Notes: generated by a model not told the origin, from the letters alone. Shown: positions 1 through 8,715, counted from the first letter of the stretch. The stretch: DNA of 64,000 bases from Actinomadura macrotermitis (GCF_009604375.1 NZ_WEGH01000003.1:744001-808000); one strand, 5' to 3'. Translations and numbers: made by a program.

Positions 1-1056
1 CCGGCCGGACGCCCCACGCTGAAACGGCTCACCAAGCGCGACCGGACGAGGTGGTGGCTCACCGTCATGGGCTCCAACGTGATCGCCACGCTCAAGGAGG
101 CGTTCGCGACCGCGCCTGCGATCACCGCGATCGACCTGGCCGTGCTGACACGCATCCCGGCCACCGGACGCCTCGGCTTCGTCGCCTACGGCCGCTGGGA
201 CCGGGCGGCGATCGAGTCCCGTAGGTGGCGGACAGCTGAGGACGCCCTCAGGTTTCTCGACATCGGCCAGGACGTGGTCTGCTCGGTGACCACGGCATCG
301 GGGAACCCGGCCGGCATGATCAAGCCACTGGACACCGACCGGCTGCCCGGGCTGCAGGCCCTGCTCGACAACTCCACCGACGAGGCGGGGCTCGACGAGT
401 CGCTGTCCATGGGGCAGGACGTCCCCGCGCGCGCCGAACCGTACCCGGTGCGCTCCTTCGCCCAGTGGAAGCAAGAGGCCGGCGCGGCGCCGCTACCACC
501 GTTCCAGAGTGCGCCGCCGATGACCCTCGCGCCAGGGCAGGCCGTCGTTCTACCGGAGGGCGCCCTCCAGGGACTGCTCGCCGCCTTCTCCTTCAGCGGC
601 GCGGACGCCGATCTCACCTTGCTGCTGACCGGCTCCAACGGACAGGTGGCCGGTGATGACGACTTCGTCTTCTACAACCAGCCGTTCGCCCTGCAGGGCG
701 CCGCACGCCTTCTGGGCAAGCGATCGGAAGGCATGTGCAGCACCGAGCGGGCGGCCCTGCATCTGTCCGCGCTTCCCGACCGCGTCCAGCGCGTCATCGT
801 GTCCATCAACATGGACGTCGACACCGGCCGCACATGCGGCGCTCTCACCCACGCGGTACTGCGGCTGCAAGGCGTCGACGGGACGTCCTGGGAGTTCAGG
901 CCGCCTGCCGACCCCGCCATCCGGGCGATGGTCATGGCCGAGCTCTACCGGCACACTCTGGACGGCCGTCCCGTTTGGAAGCTGCGCGCACTCGGCCAAG
1001 GCTGGGCCGACGGCCTGGACGGCCTCGCCCGTTCCCACGGCGTGCACATCGACTGA
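1..1056 (+). CDS. TerD-domain protein, N-terminus cut by window edge
   Basis: The reading frame is open to base 1, so the true start lies upstream; the first in-frame ATG is at 67 but has no good ribosome binding site. The visible C-terminal half (about bases 530-1000) has the TerD/TerE pattern: a hydrophobic strand followed by a D-D-D-F-V-F-Y-N-Q-P segment, then an L-P-x-x-V-Q-R-V-I-V-S-I-N strand. TerD domains bind calcium and occur in tellurite and general stress proteins. The N-terminal part resembles nothing I can name. The acidic DDD before FVFYNQ is consistent with a calcium site. The family call is fairly secure; the cellular role is not known. Confidence 0.7.
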   Translation, partial: PAGRPTLKRLTKRDRTRWWLTVMGSNVIATLKEAFATAPAITAIDLAVLTRIPATGRLGFVAYGRWDRAAIESRRWRTAEDALRFLDIGQDVVCSVTTASGNPAGMIKPLDTDRLPGLQALLDNSTDEAGLDESLSMGQDVPARAEPYPVRSFAQWKQEAGAAPLPPFQSAPPMTLAPGQAVVLPEGALQGLLAAFSFSGADADLTLLLTGSNGQVAGDDDFVFYNQPFALQGAARLLGKRSEGMCSTERAALHLSALPDRVQRVIVSINMDVDTGRTCGALTHAVLRLQGVDGTSWEFRPPADPAIRAMVMAELYRHTLDGRPVWKLRALGQGWADGLDGLARSHGVHID

Positions 1057-1167
1057 CCGCCCACAAGACCCGCGGGGTGAGCCGGGATCGGCCGGCCTCT
1101 GTGGTGTTGTGCACAGGGGACGACCGTAAAAGACGAGGTCGGAGGGTGTTCACGAGGGCGGCCGGGG

Positions 1168-1187
1168 TGAGAAGTTGACACTTCTCA
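1168..1187. promoter_or_regulatory. Inverted repeat centred on a TTGACA hexamer
   Basis: Perfect 7-bp arms TGAGAAG (1168-1174) and CTTCTCA (1181-1187) enclose TTGACA (1175-1180), a consensus -35 hexamer, in an AT-richer patch. A repressor bound here would cover the -35 element. No equally good -10 is seen 17 bp downstream, so the promoter reading is tentative. It lies about 140 bp upstream of the sigma factor gene. Confidence 0.35.
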
Positions 1188-1206
1188 TAAATTTTCTCGA
1201 AACCGC

Positions 1207-1231
1207 GTAACCGGGAGGGCGGCAGCGCGTC
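1207..1231 (+). promoter_or_regulatory. Candidate ECF-type promoter for the sigma-lectin gene
   Basis: GTAACC at 1207-1212 and CGTC at 1228-1231 have the AAC-N16-CGTC spacing typical of ECF sigma promoters in actinobacteria. It lies about 100 bp upstream of the ECF sigma factor gene starting at 1329, which would fit autoregulation. The match is short, so this is a hypothesis. Confidence 0.35.
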
Positions 1232-1328
1232 CTTTAGAGGAGGCCCCGCTGTGCGATCAAGGCGGTGGTGGCGCCGGCGGCCGATGAGAGGGTTGTGGTG
1301 AGGTGCGAACCTTGAGTTTGATGGCCTG

Positions 1329-2783
1329 GTGGTGATGGAGGCGACGGCGGAGTCGGACGCCGCTCTGGTCGCGGCGGCCCGGTCGGGGGACGAGCGCGCC
1401 TCGGGTGAGCTGTTCCAGCGGCATCACGGCGCGGTGCTGGGGTACGCGCGCAGCCTGTCGCGGGATCAGCACGCGGCCGAGGACCTGGTGAGCGAGGCGT
1501 TCGCGCGGACGATCGCGGCGCTGCGGGAGGGCCGCGGCCCGAAGGAGGCGTACCGGCCCTACCTGTACGCGGTGGTGCGGAACACGGCGGTGGACTGGGC
1601 GCGGACGGCCCGGCGCACCGTGGTGACCGACGAGGTCGCCCAGTGGGCCGACGGGTCCCCCGAGGAGATCCCCGACGTCGACGAGCTGGACGCGCTGGTG
1701 CGTGCCTTCCGGTCGCTGCCCGAGCGCTGGCAGGCGGTGCTGTGGCACACCGTCATCGAGGAGGAGCCGGTCCAGGAGGTCGCCGAGCTGCTCGGCATGG
1801 AGGCCAACGCCGTCGCCCAGCTGGCGTTCCGGGCGCGCGAGGGGCTGCGGACGGCCTTCCTGGCCGCGAGCGTCGAGGGCCACCCCGACTGCGCGGAGTT
1901 CACCGCGCAGCTCGCGGCGAGCACGCGCCGCCCGGGCCGGCGGCGCAGCCGCGCGCTGCGGCAGCATCTGGAGACCTGCGAGCGCTGCCGGCGGGCGGCG
2001 GCGGAGATGTCGGACCTGAACGGGCGGCTGCGGGCCGCGCTGCCGATCGGGCTCGTCATGCTGGGCGAGCCGTCGGACCCGGTCGTCCACCACACGCCGG
2101 TGGCGGCGACCATGCCGGCCTGGGTGCTGCCGGCCGGCGGGGCGGGCGCGCTGGTGTTCGTCCTGGCCATCGTGGTCACGACGATCGGCGGCGGCCCGGA
2201 CGGGCCGCCGCGGGCCGAGTCGCCGCTCTCCCCGTCCGCGCCGCCCGGCTCCGTCGTGCCGGGTTCGGCGGTGCCCGAGAGCCCGGTCCCGGGCGAGGCG
2301 CTGGTCATACCGAAGAAGAGCGGCAAGCCGAAGCCGGGCGCGACCACCCCGCCGGCGCAGGCCGGGGCGGGGGCGGGCGCCACCTCGCGGATCCGCAACT
2401 CGTCCCTGCAGTCGTGCCTGGCCCCGAGCGGCGGGAGCGTGGTGCAGCGTCCCTGCAGCGGGGCGACGACGACCTGGCGGCGCCGCGACACCGCGGGCGG
2501 GTTCACGCTGACCAACGCCTCCAACGGCAAGTGCCTGAGCCGCGGGCAGGCGACCGGCGGCGTCCCCTGGGAGGGCGGCAGCGCGTACACGGTGACGACC
2601 GCCGCGTGCGGGGGGCCGTACCAGGTCTGGTCGCTGGAGGGTTCCATCACCGGCGGCCGGCGCCTCGCCAACGGTGACGGCTACTACCTGCAGGCCAGCT
2701 GGTCGGGGCTGAAGGCGGTGACGCTGAAGCCGGCGTCGTTCGCCGGCATGGCCGCCCAGGGCTGGGTCTTCGACGCCCCCTAA
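1329..2783 (+). CDS. ECF sigma factor fused to anti-sigma zinc finger, TM helix and ricin-type lectin
   Basis: The 484-residue protein reads in order: sigma-70 region 2 (about 28-95), region 4 (about 120-175), a zinc-finger anti-sigma motif with H213, C217 and C220 (H-L-E-T-C-E-R-C), a single membrane helix (about 265-287), a Ser/Pro-rich linker, and a C-terminal beta-trefoil/ricin-B-like domain (about 355-484) with conserved cysteines and Q-x-W type motifs. Fused sigma/anti-sigma proteins with carbohydrate-binding ends are known among actinobacterial ECF groups. The logical reading is a membrane-held sigma factor released when an external sugar or wall ligand is sensed. Start: GTG-GTG-ATG lie together at 1329-1337 without a strong ribosome binding site, so any of the three could be used. 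Confidence 0.85.
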   Translation: MVMEATAESDAALVAAARSGDERASGELFQRHHGAVLGYARSLSRDQHAAEDLVSEAFARTIAALREGRGPKEAYRPYLYAVVRNTAVDWARTARRTVVTDEVAQWADGSPEEIPDVDELDALVRAFRSLPERWQAVLWHTVIEEEPVQEVAELLGMEANAVAQLAFRAREGLRTAFLAASVEGHPDCAEFTAQLAASTRRPGRRRSRALRQHLETCERCRRAAAEMSDLNGRLRAALPIGLVMLGEPSDPVVHHTPVAATMPAWVLPAGGAGALVFVLAIVVTTIGGGPDGPPRAESPLSPSAPPGSVVPGSAVPESPVPGEALVIPKKSGKPKPGATTPPAQAGAGAGATSRIRNSSLQSCLAPSGGSVVQRPCSGATTTWRRRDTAGGFTLTNASNGKCLSRGQATGGVPWEGGSAYTVTTAACGGPYQVWSLEGSITGGRRLANGDGYYLQASWSGLKAVTLKPASFAGMAAQGWVFDAP

Positions 2784-2787
2784 CGGG

Positions 2788-4041
2788 TCACCCGGTGCGC
2801 AGCCGACGGTACGGGACGGGCTCGGCGTTGAGGGCCAGCCAGGCCTGCAGCGCCATGTGCAGTTCCAGCCGGCCGGACGTGGCCTGCAGGGTGTCGCCGA
2901 ACAGCTCGCCGAGCCGGCGCAGCCGGTAGCGGACGGTCTGGGCGTGCAGGTGCAGGTGACCGGCGACCTCGGTGGCGTTGAACCCGCACTCCAGGGAGAC
3001 CAGCAGGGTCTCGGCGAGCCGGTGGCGCTGCGCCGGGCGGACCGTGAACAGCGGCGCCAGCCTGCGGTCGATCATCTTCTCGACCAGCTCGCGCTCGCGC
3101 ATCATCAGCATGATCGGCATGTGCTTCTCGGTGACGATGAGCTCGCCGCCGTCGATCAGGCCCTCGTCGGCCAGGGCCAGGGCGTGCCGGGCCCAGCCGA
3201 GCGAGGAGGCCACGCCGGCCGGCTCCACCGTGGGGCCGATCGCGGCGGCCCGGCCGCGCAGCTTGCGCGCGACGAACTGGCGCCGGCCGGGACCGTCGGG
3301 GTCGGGGACGATCAGACAGGGCTCGGGCAGGTGCAGGCCGACCAGCACGTCCGGGAACAGGACCGGCGGCCGGGCGCCGGAGGGGTGCTCACGCAGCGCC
3401 ACGGCGGCGACGGTGCGCGGCAGCGGCCAGTCCGCCTCGCGCGCGGCCTCGGCGAGCTGCCGGGGGTCGGTGTCCGGCTGCAGGAGCAGGTCGAACAGGC
3501 GCCGCCGGTGGTCCTGGCGGGTGGCCGCGGCGCGGCCGCCGGCCTCGCCGTACCCCTCGGCGACGACCGTCGCCAGCTGGTTCAGGTAGCCGAAGACCGC
3601 GCCGGCGATGGACGCCACGTTCGCCGCGCTGGTCTTGTGCCCGAGGCGCTCGGCCTGCTCGGTGAGCCGTTCGACCGCCACGCCGGCCCCGAGCCGGGTC
3701 GCCGCCTGCCAGGCCTCCAGCGTCCGCCCCTCGCGGGCCTCGCCGGCGCCGATCCGCCGCCAGAACTCCAGCACCTCGGTCGAGGAGATGGCGGGGTCGG
3801 CCATCAGGTCGAGGAAGTGGCCGATGGCGTACTCGACGCCGAGCCCGAGCGCCTCGGCGTATCTGGGGTCGTGGGGGCGCGTGAACTCGGTCAGCTCCGC
3901 CTCGATCCGGCGCACCACCTCCGCGGCGATGCCGGGCACGTGGGCACGCAGTGCGGTGGCGAGCCCGGCGGCGCCGGCGAACGAGACGCCGATCTCGATG
4001 CGGCGCTGTGGAAGGGGGACCACCTGGCTGAGTTCAGGCAT
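2788..4041 (-). CDS. PucR/CdaR-family transcriptional regulator
   Basis: The 417-residue protein has an N-terminal RsbRD-like helical domain and a C-terminal PucR helix-turn-helix (F-N-A-T-E-V-A-G-H-L-H-L-H-A-Q-T-V-R-Y-R-L), the usual architecture of this regulator class. The start at 4041 is chosen because AAGGAGA sits seven bases upstream; an in-frame extension to 4125 has no such site. It is convergent with the sigma-lectin gene, with only 4 bases between the stops and no terminator between them. A paralogue with the same architecture lies at 43255-44529. The effector is unknown. Confidence 0.85.
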   Translation of the reverse strand: MPELSQVVPLPQRRIEIGVSFAGAAGLATALRAHVPGIAAEVVRRIEAELTEFTRPHDPRYAEALGLGVEYAIGHFLDLMADPAISSTEVLEFWRRIGAGEAREGRTLEAWQAATRLGAGVAVERLTEQAERLGHKTSAANVASIAGAVFGYLNQLATVVAEGYGEAGGRAAATRQDHRRRLFDLLLQPDTDPRQLAEAAREADWPLPRTVAAVALREHPSGARPPVLFPDVLVGLHLPEPCLIVPDPDGPGRRQFVARKLRGRAAAIGPTVEPAGVASSLGWARHALALADEGLIDGGELIVTEKHMPIMLMMRERELVEKMIDRRLAPLFTVRPAQRHRLAETLLVSLECGFNATEVAGHLHLHAQTVRYRLRRLGELFGDTLQATSGRLELHMALQAWLALNAEPVPYRRLRTG

Positions 4042-4175
4042 TGAGATCTCCTTCACTGGAACGACGTGCAGGAGAGACGGCGCGCCCCGCGCCCGATTAC
4101 GGACTTTCGCAAAGAATTTTGGCAACGATCACCTGGCGGACCGTCCGGCGGGCGCCGCGGCCCGCGGGCCCCGGG

Positions 4176-4868
4176 CTAGCAGGTGCCCTTCTGCCGGTTG
4201 CGGACGACGCGGACGCTGGTCCTGGAGCCGGCGTCGAACGCGGGCAGGGGGACGTCCAGCCGGGACTTCACGTCCCGGTGATCGGAGATGTACCGGTCGG
4301 CGGTGTGCGCGTCGACGAGGCCCGCCGTCACTTCGACGTAGAAGTCGTAGTCGACTTCGCTGCCGCCGATCTGGACGTCATAGACGGCCCAGCCGTCCTT
4401 CACCGGAGTGGCGGGGCCGTCGAAATAGTATTTGCCCGATCCCACCGGCATCCCGTTCTTCGACACCTGCCTGTCGAAGACGAGCAGCTTCTTGTCCGCG
4501 GGAATGGCGCCCTTGCCCCTGAAGGCGGCGCACGGCGGCACGGGCCCGTCGACCGCCTCGAACGCGGGCCCGCTCGGCCGCGGCCGGTCCAGGGCCGTCA
4601 GCGCCGCGGCGACGACCACGGTCAACGTCAGCACGCCCGGCAGGACGAGGCGCAGCACCCGGCGGTCCTTCACCCAGGGCGCGAACGGCAGCAGCCACAC
4701 AAGGACGACGGCGACGCACGCCAAGGCCAGCAACTGCCGTCCTTTGGACAGGGCCAGTACTCCGGCGACCGCCGAAACGAATCCGACGATAAGGGTCGCC
4801 GGATTGTCCTTCATTTCTTTGAGGACCGCCGGAATCACGCCACTCCGGCTTTCTTCCGCCTGCGCCAT
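4176..4868 (-). CDS. Hypothetical three-TM membrane protein with external domain
   Basis: The 230-residue protein has three hydrophobic helices in its first ~95 residues (around 25-45, 47-65 and 74-92), then about 135 polar residues predicted outside the membrane, containing cysteines near residue 112 and at the very C-terminus (K-G-T-C). I do not recognise the family. It stands alone: TetR lies upstream on the same strand beyond a hairpin, and PucR downstream. No catalytic motif is visible. Confidence 0.6.
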   Translation of the reverse strand: MAQAEESRSGVIPAVLKEMKDNPATLIVGFVSAVAGVLALSKGRQLLALACVAVVLVWLLPFAPWVKDRRVLRLVLPGVLTLTVVVAAALTALDRPRPSGPAFEAVDGPVPPCAAFRGKGAIPADKKLLVFDRQVSKNGMPVGSGKYYFDGPATPVKDGWAVYDVQIGGSEVDYDFYVEVTAGLVDAHTADRYISDHRDVKSRLDVPLPAFDAGSRTSVRVVRNRQKGTC

Positions 4869-4883
4869 GCACGCAGTCTAGGC

Positions 4884-4905
4884 AGGGCGCCGGGAATGGC
4901 GCCCT
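4884..4905 (-). terminator. Hairpin downstream of the SDR-TetR operon
   Basis: Perfect 8-bp arms AGGGCGCC (4884-4891) and GGCGCCCT (4898-4905) flank a 6-base loop, 25 bases past the TetR stop. There is no U-tract, which is common for actinobacterial terminators. It lies just ahead of the 4868 gene start, so it probably separates the two transcripts. Confidence 0.5.
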
Positions 4906-4929
4906 AGGAATACTTTGATTCGGCCCGCG

Positions 4930-5541
4930 CTATCGTCCGGCGGGCCGGTCGCCGCTGACCGACCGCCAGATGCGCTCGGGCAGGACGCGCGCGGCCGTGG
5001 CCAGGTCGATGTCCGGCGCGCCCGCCAGCCAGCGCCGCGCCGTCTCGGCCACCGGCCCGATCACCAGCATCTCGGTGAGGGGGTCGGGCAGCGCCACGAT
5101 CTCGCCGCTCTCGACGTGCGGGCGCAGCCAGGCGGCGATCCGCAGCATCCGGGGCGTCTTCTCCGCCGCGATGAGCGCGGCGTGGGACGGCAGGTGGTCG
5201 GCGTAGGAGGAGGCGTGGATGAAGTGCGCCTCGGCCCGGTGCTCCTCGGTGAAGCCCAGGTAGGCCTCGACCATCGCGCGCACCCCTTCGCGGGCCGACG
5301 GGGCGCGTTCCAGCGCGGCCACGAGGGCGTCCAGAAGGCCGGCCATGCAGCGGCCGTACAGCGCGGCGGAGAGGCCGTCGATGCCGCCGAAGTGGTGGTA
5401 GAGGCTGCCGCTGCTGACCCCGGACCGCTCGATCACGGCGGTCGTGGTGAGCGCACCCGGCCCTTCGGCGGCGTACAGGTCCAGCGCCGCCGCGAGGACC
5501 TTCGCGACGGTCGCCTCGCCCCGCTGCTGTTTAGGTGACAC
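4930..5541 (-). CDS. TetR-family transcriptional repressor
   Basis: The 203-residue protein has the TetR N-terminal helix-turn-helix (T-T-T-A-V-I-E-R-S-G-V-S-S-G-S-L-Y-H-H-F) and a variable ligand-binding C-terminal domain. The GTG start at 5541 overlaps the end of the SDR gene by 11 bases, so the two are one operon with the regulator second. The most likely target is the operon's own promoter, where a TetR-sized dyad sits at 6366-6393. The inducer is unknown but may be a substrate of the partner dehydrogenase. Confidence 0.88.
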   Translation of the reverse strand: MSPKQQRGEATVAKVLAAALDLYAAEGPGALTTTAVIERSGVSSGSLYHHFGGIDGLSAALYGRCMAGLLDALVAALERAPSAREGVRAMVEAYLGFTEEHRAEAHFIHASSYADHLPSHAALIAAEKTPRMLRIAAWLRPHVESGEIVALPDPLTEMLVIGPVAETARRWLAGAPDIDLATAARVLPERIWRSVSGDRPAGR

Positions 5542-6343
5542 CCACGTACTTTAGGGCCTGCTCCCAGAGCCGCCCGGCCAGCACGTCGTCGAGGGCGACG
5601 GGCGCGAGGGGCTGCTCCTCGTCCAGGTGGAAGTAGCGCCCGTTCGGCGGCGGTTCGGCCGTGGCGAGGCGGACGACGGGCCGCGCGCCGGTGGCGGGCG
5701 GCTTCCACAGCAGCTTGGCCCCCTTGAGGAGCAGGCCGACCGGGCCTGGCCGGTCGCCGAGGCCGGTCCGGATGACGCCGGGGTGCAGGGCGTTGATCGT
5801 CACCCCGGTGCCCTGCCACCGCGCGGCGAACCGCGGCATCATCAGCAGGTTGCACAGTTTGGTGTCGGCGTAGGTGCGCATCGGGTGGAAGTCCAGGCCG
5901 GCCGGGGTGCGCTCGGGGTCGGCCCGGCCCTTGATGTAGAGGCCGGCGCTGACCTGGACGACCCTGGCCCGCGACTCCAGCAGGAGCGGCTCCAGCTCGT
6001 GGTTGAGCAGGAACGGCGCCAGGTGGTTGGTGACGAACGCCTGCTCCAGGCCGTCCTCGTTGAGGACCTTGCGGCTCGGCCACACCCCCGCGTTGTGGAC
6101 GAGCACGTCGATGCGCGGGCACTCCTTCCGCAGCGCCTCGGCGGTGTCGCGCGTGGCGCGCACGCTGGACAGGTCGCCGACGACGAGCCGCCCGCCGCCC
6201 AGCGAGGCCAGCGCGGCCTCTCCTTTGGCCCGGTCGCGCGCGACGAGCACCACGTCATGCCCGGCCGCGAGCAGCCCGGCGGCGACGGCGTACCCGATCC
6301 CCCGATTGGCCCCCGTGACGACGACGGTCCTTGCTTCACCCAT
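5531..6343 (-). CDS. Short-chain dehydrogenase/reductase (retinol-dehydrogenase-like)
   Basis: The 270-residue classical SDR has the nucleotide-binding motif TGANRGIG near the N-terminus, the N-A-G motif (HNAGVW), a serine in V-Q-V-S-A-G and the catalytic Y-A-D-T-K. The helix after the active site and the C-terminal layout resemble the WWOX/retinol dehydrogenase subgroup. It is the first gene of an operon with TetR and is divergent from the carboxypeptidase at 6440, with the dyad operator between them. The substrate cannot be read from the sequence. Confidence 0.87.
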   Translation of the reverse strand: MGEARTVVVTGANRGIGYAVAAGLLAAGHDVVLVARDRAKGEAALASLGGGRLVVGDLSSVRATRDTAEALRKECPRIDVLVHNAGVWPSRKVLNEDGLEQAFVTNHLAPFLLNHELEPLLLESRARVVQVSAGLYIKGRADPERTPAGLDFHPMRTYADTKLCNLLMMPRFAARWQGTGVTINALHPGVIRTGLGDRPGPVGLLLKGAKLLWKPPATGARPVVRLATAEPPPNGRYFHLDEEQPLAPVALDDVLAGRLWEQALKYVGVT

Positions 6344-6365
6344 GCCTGGGGAGCGTAGGCCAAAC

Positions 6366-6393
6366 TAGAGAGATTTTCTAGAGAAGCTCTCTA
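6366..6393. promoter_or_regulatory. 28-bp dyad operator, probable TetR site
   Basis: TAGAGAG (6366-6372) and CTCTCTA (6387-6393) are perfect inverted arms, and the exact centre is the palindrome TCTAGA (6377-6382). Twelve of fourteen base pairs are symmetric. It lies 23 bases upstream of the SDR start in an AT-rich gap, where an autoregulated TetR protein would bind, and could also affect the divergent carboxypeptidase. Confidence 0.7.
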
Positions 6394-6439
6394 TAAAGGT
6401 CTTATTTACGGCTTATCGGGGGTTTCTAGCGTCGCGGTC

Positions 6440-7366
6440 ATGGTGAGAATCCACTGGTTGCGGGGACGGCGCTGGATGCTGGTGACGGGTGCCGTAGGGC
6501 TGGCGTTGGCGGTCGTGGCGGGGGTGTTCGGCCTGGCCAGGGGGCAGGCCGGCGGGCTGCCGTGGCCTCAGGGGGCGCAGGGGGCGCTGCAGATCGAGGG
6601 GATGCCGGGGGTGCTGCGGCACGGGGCGCGGCGGCCCACGCCGATCGCGAGTGTCGCCAAGGTCATGACCGCCTACGTCTTCCTCAAGGGCCGGGGGCGG
6701 GCCGTCTACACCGTCTCCGCCGAGGAGGCGGAGCGGTACGGGGAGCGGCTCGCGCGGCAGGAGTCGCTGGTGCCGGTGCGGGCCGGGCAGCGGTACACGC
6801 GGCGGCAGGCGCTGGAGGCGCTGCTCACCGTCTCGGCCAACAACCTGGCGCACGAGATCGCGCGGTGGGACGCCGGGAGCGAGGGCGCCTTCGTCGCCAA
6901 GATGAACGCCGCGGCCCGTGAGCTGGGGATGAAGGACACGCGCTACACCGACCCGAGCGGGTTCGACTCCGGGACGGTGAGCACGGCGGTCGATCAGCTG
7001 GTGCTGCTGCGGGCGGCCTCGCGGCTGCCGGGTTTTCTCGCGGCGGCGTCCCGGCCCTGGTTCGAGGCGCCGGGGACGGTGGGGCGTCGCCCGACCACCA
7101 ATCTGGCGCTCGGGCAGCAGGGCATCGTGGCTGGCAAGACGGGCTATACGCGTGCGGCGGGCGGCAACTTCGTGTTCCTGGCGCTGGTTCGCAAGGAGGG
7201 TGTTCCGGTGCTGGTGCAAGGGGTGATCCTGGGGCATCGGGACGCCTTCAGCTCGGCCTCGACGTGCCGGCTGGCGCCGCCGCTGGTCGAGGCGGCCGTC
7301 CGCGGGCTGGAGCGGCCGCCGCGGAGCGGTGCGGCCGAGCGGGTTCAGGGCTGGGTGGCCGCGTAG
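6440..7366 (+). CDS. D-alanyl-D-alanine carboxypeptidase (peptidase S11)
   Basis: The 308-residue protein carries an N-terminal signal anchor (about 13-33) and the three penicillin-binding motifs: S71-V-A-K74, S132-A-N134 and K233-T-G. Such enzymes trim the terminal D-Ala from peptidoglycan stem peptides outside the membrane. It lacks the extra C-terminal beta domain of PBP5-like enzymes. Its catalytic domain closely resembles that of the giant protein at 35609-40003 (shared A-S-V-A-K-V-M-T-A-Y-V-F-L-K and Y-T-D-P-S-G). The 3' end overlaps the convergent histidine kinase gene by 22 bases. Confidence 0.9.
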   Translation: MVRIHWLRGRRWMLVTGAVGLALAVVAGVFGLARGQAGGLPWPQGAQGALQIEGMPGVLRHGARRPTPIASVAKVMTAYVFLKGRGRAVYTVSAEEAERYGERLARQESLVPVRAGQRYTRRQALEALLTVSANNLAHEIARWDAGSEGAFVAKMNAAARELGMKDTRYTDPSGFDSGTVSTAVDQLVLLRAASRLPGFLAAASRPWFEAPGTVGRRPTTNLALGQQGIVAGKTGYTRAAGGNFVFLALVRKEGVPVLVQGVILGHRDAFSSASTCRLAPPLVEAAVRGLERPPRSGAAERVQGWVAA

Positions 7367-8715
7367 CGGAGCCGGATCAGGGTGCCGCCGCCGGGTGCGT
7401 TCTCGGCGTCCAGGGACGCCTCGTGGGAGACCGCGATCTGGCGGGCCATCGCCAGGCCGAGGCCCGAGCCGGGCAGAGCGCGCGCGCTGCGTGCCCGGTA
7501 GAAGTGGTCGAAGATGTAGGGCAGGTCCTCTTCGGCGATGCCCGGGCCGTGGTCGCGGATCGTCAGCTCGCCTGTGGTGAGCACGACCTCGACGGTGCCG
7601 CCGTCCGGGCTGAACTTGGCGGCGTTGTCCAGGACGGTCGAGATCAGGCGGGCCAGGCGGGCGGGCACTCCGGTCACGACCGTCTCGGTCGTGGTGGCCT
7701 CGAAGACGATGCGCGGCCAGTTCGCGCGGGCGGTCGCCACGGCGTCCAGCACCAGCTCGTCCAGGCGCACGTCCTCCAGCAGCGCGGGCGGCTCCTTGCC
7801 GCGGGCCAGCTCGACCAGGTCGTCGACCAGGCCGGTGATCGAGCGGAGCTGCCCGCTCAAGGCGGCGACCGCGCGGTCGCGCTGCGCGGGCGTGAGGCGG
7901 TCGCCGAAACCGAGGATGTCGATGTTGGTCCGCAGCGCGGTCAGCGGGGTGCGCAGCTCGTGCGAGGCGTCGGCGACGAGCCGGCGGCGCGCGGCCAGCG
8001 ACCGCTCCAGCACGTCCAGCATGGTGTCGAACGCGCCGGCGAGCCGGGCGACCTCGTCGCGGCCCGGCTCGCCGGCCGCGACCGGCAGCTCCACGCGGCG
8101 CCGCGGGTCGCCGGTCGCGGCGATGAGCTCGGCGGTCTCGGTCAGCCGGGTCACCCCGCCGAGGCCGGCGCGGGCGACGAGCCAGCCGGCGCCGGCCGCC
8201 AGCGCGATCCCCGCCGCGCCGAGCGCGAGGAGCAGGGCCTGCAGCCGCGCCACCGAGTTGGCGTAGGTCTGGGACTGGACCGCCGCCTGGACGGCGCCGC
8301 CCTCGAGCTGGACGGTCAGCGCCCGTCCCCGCGCGCCGTTCACCATGACGTCGGAGCGGTCGGACACCGCCCGGCCCGCCGCGACCCGGGCCGCGCCCAC
8401 GGTGACCGGCATGCCTGAGCGCCCGACCGTTCCGGCCGGGGTCCCGGCGGGGATCGTCTGGACGCACACGTCGGGGCCGCGCAGGGAACAGGAGACGGAC
8501 GAGACCCACGGCGGGGACGCCGTCCGCGCCTGCGGGCCCTTGCGCCAGTCGTCCAGGGACCGCCGCAGGACGAGGTTCAGCTGCCAGTCGAGCTCGTGCC
8601 GGACCGCGACGTACACGCCGGCGGTCAGGCCCGTCACGATCAGCGCCATCACCCCGGCCGTCGCCGCCGCCAGCCGGGTGCGCAGCCGCGCGCGGCGCCA
8701 CCGCCCGCCGCTCAT
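7345..8715 (-). CDS. Sensor histidine kinase, MprB/TcrY-like
   Basis: The 456-residue protein has a TM helix (about 18-38), an extracytoplasmic stretch of about 120 residues containing two cysteines near 76-84, a second TM (about 160-182), a HAMP region, an H-box (A-S-H252-E-L-R-T-P-L), an N-box (D-N-A-A-K-F-S-P) and G-boxes (D-H-G-P-G-I and G-S-G-L-G-L-A). It autophosphorylates on H252 and passes the phosphate to the regulator encoded just upstream. The start at 8715 overlaps the regulator's stop as ATGA, so they are translationally coupled. The signal is unknown. Confidence 0.92.
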   Translation of the reverse strand: MSGGRWRRARLRTRLAAATAGVMALIVTGLTAGVYVAVRHELDWQLNLVLRRSLDDWRKGPQARTASPPWVSSVSCSLRGPDVCVQTIPAGTPAGTVGRSGMPVTVGAARVAAGRAVSDRSDVMVNGARGRALTVQLEGGAVQAAVQSQTYANSVARLQALLLALGAAGIALAAGAGWLVARAGLGGVTRLTETAELIAATGDPRRRVELPVAAGEPGRDEVARLAGAFDTMLDVLERSLAARRRLVADASHELRTPLTALRTNIDILGFGDRLTPAQRDRAVAALSGQLRSITGLVDDLVELARGKEPPALLEDVRLDELVLDAVATARANWPRIVFEATTTETVVTGVPARLARLISTVLDNAAKFSPDGGTVEVVLTTGELTIRDHGPGIAEEDLPYIFDHFYRARSARALPGSGLGLAMARQIAVSHEASLDAENAPGGGTLIRLRYAATQP

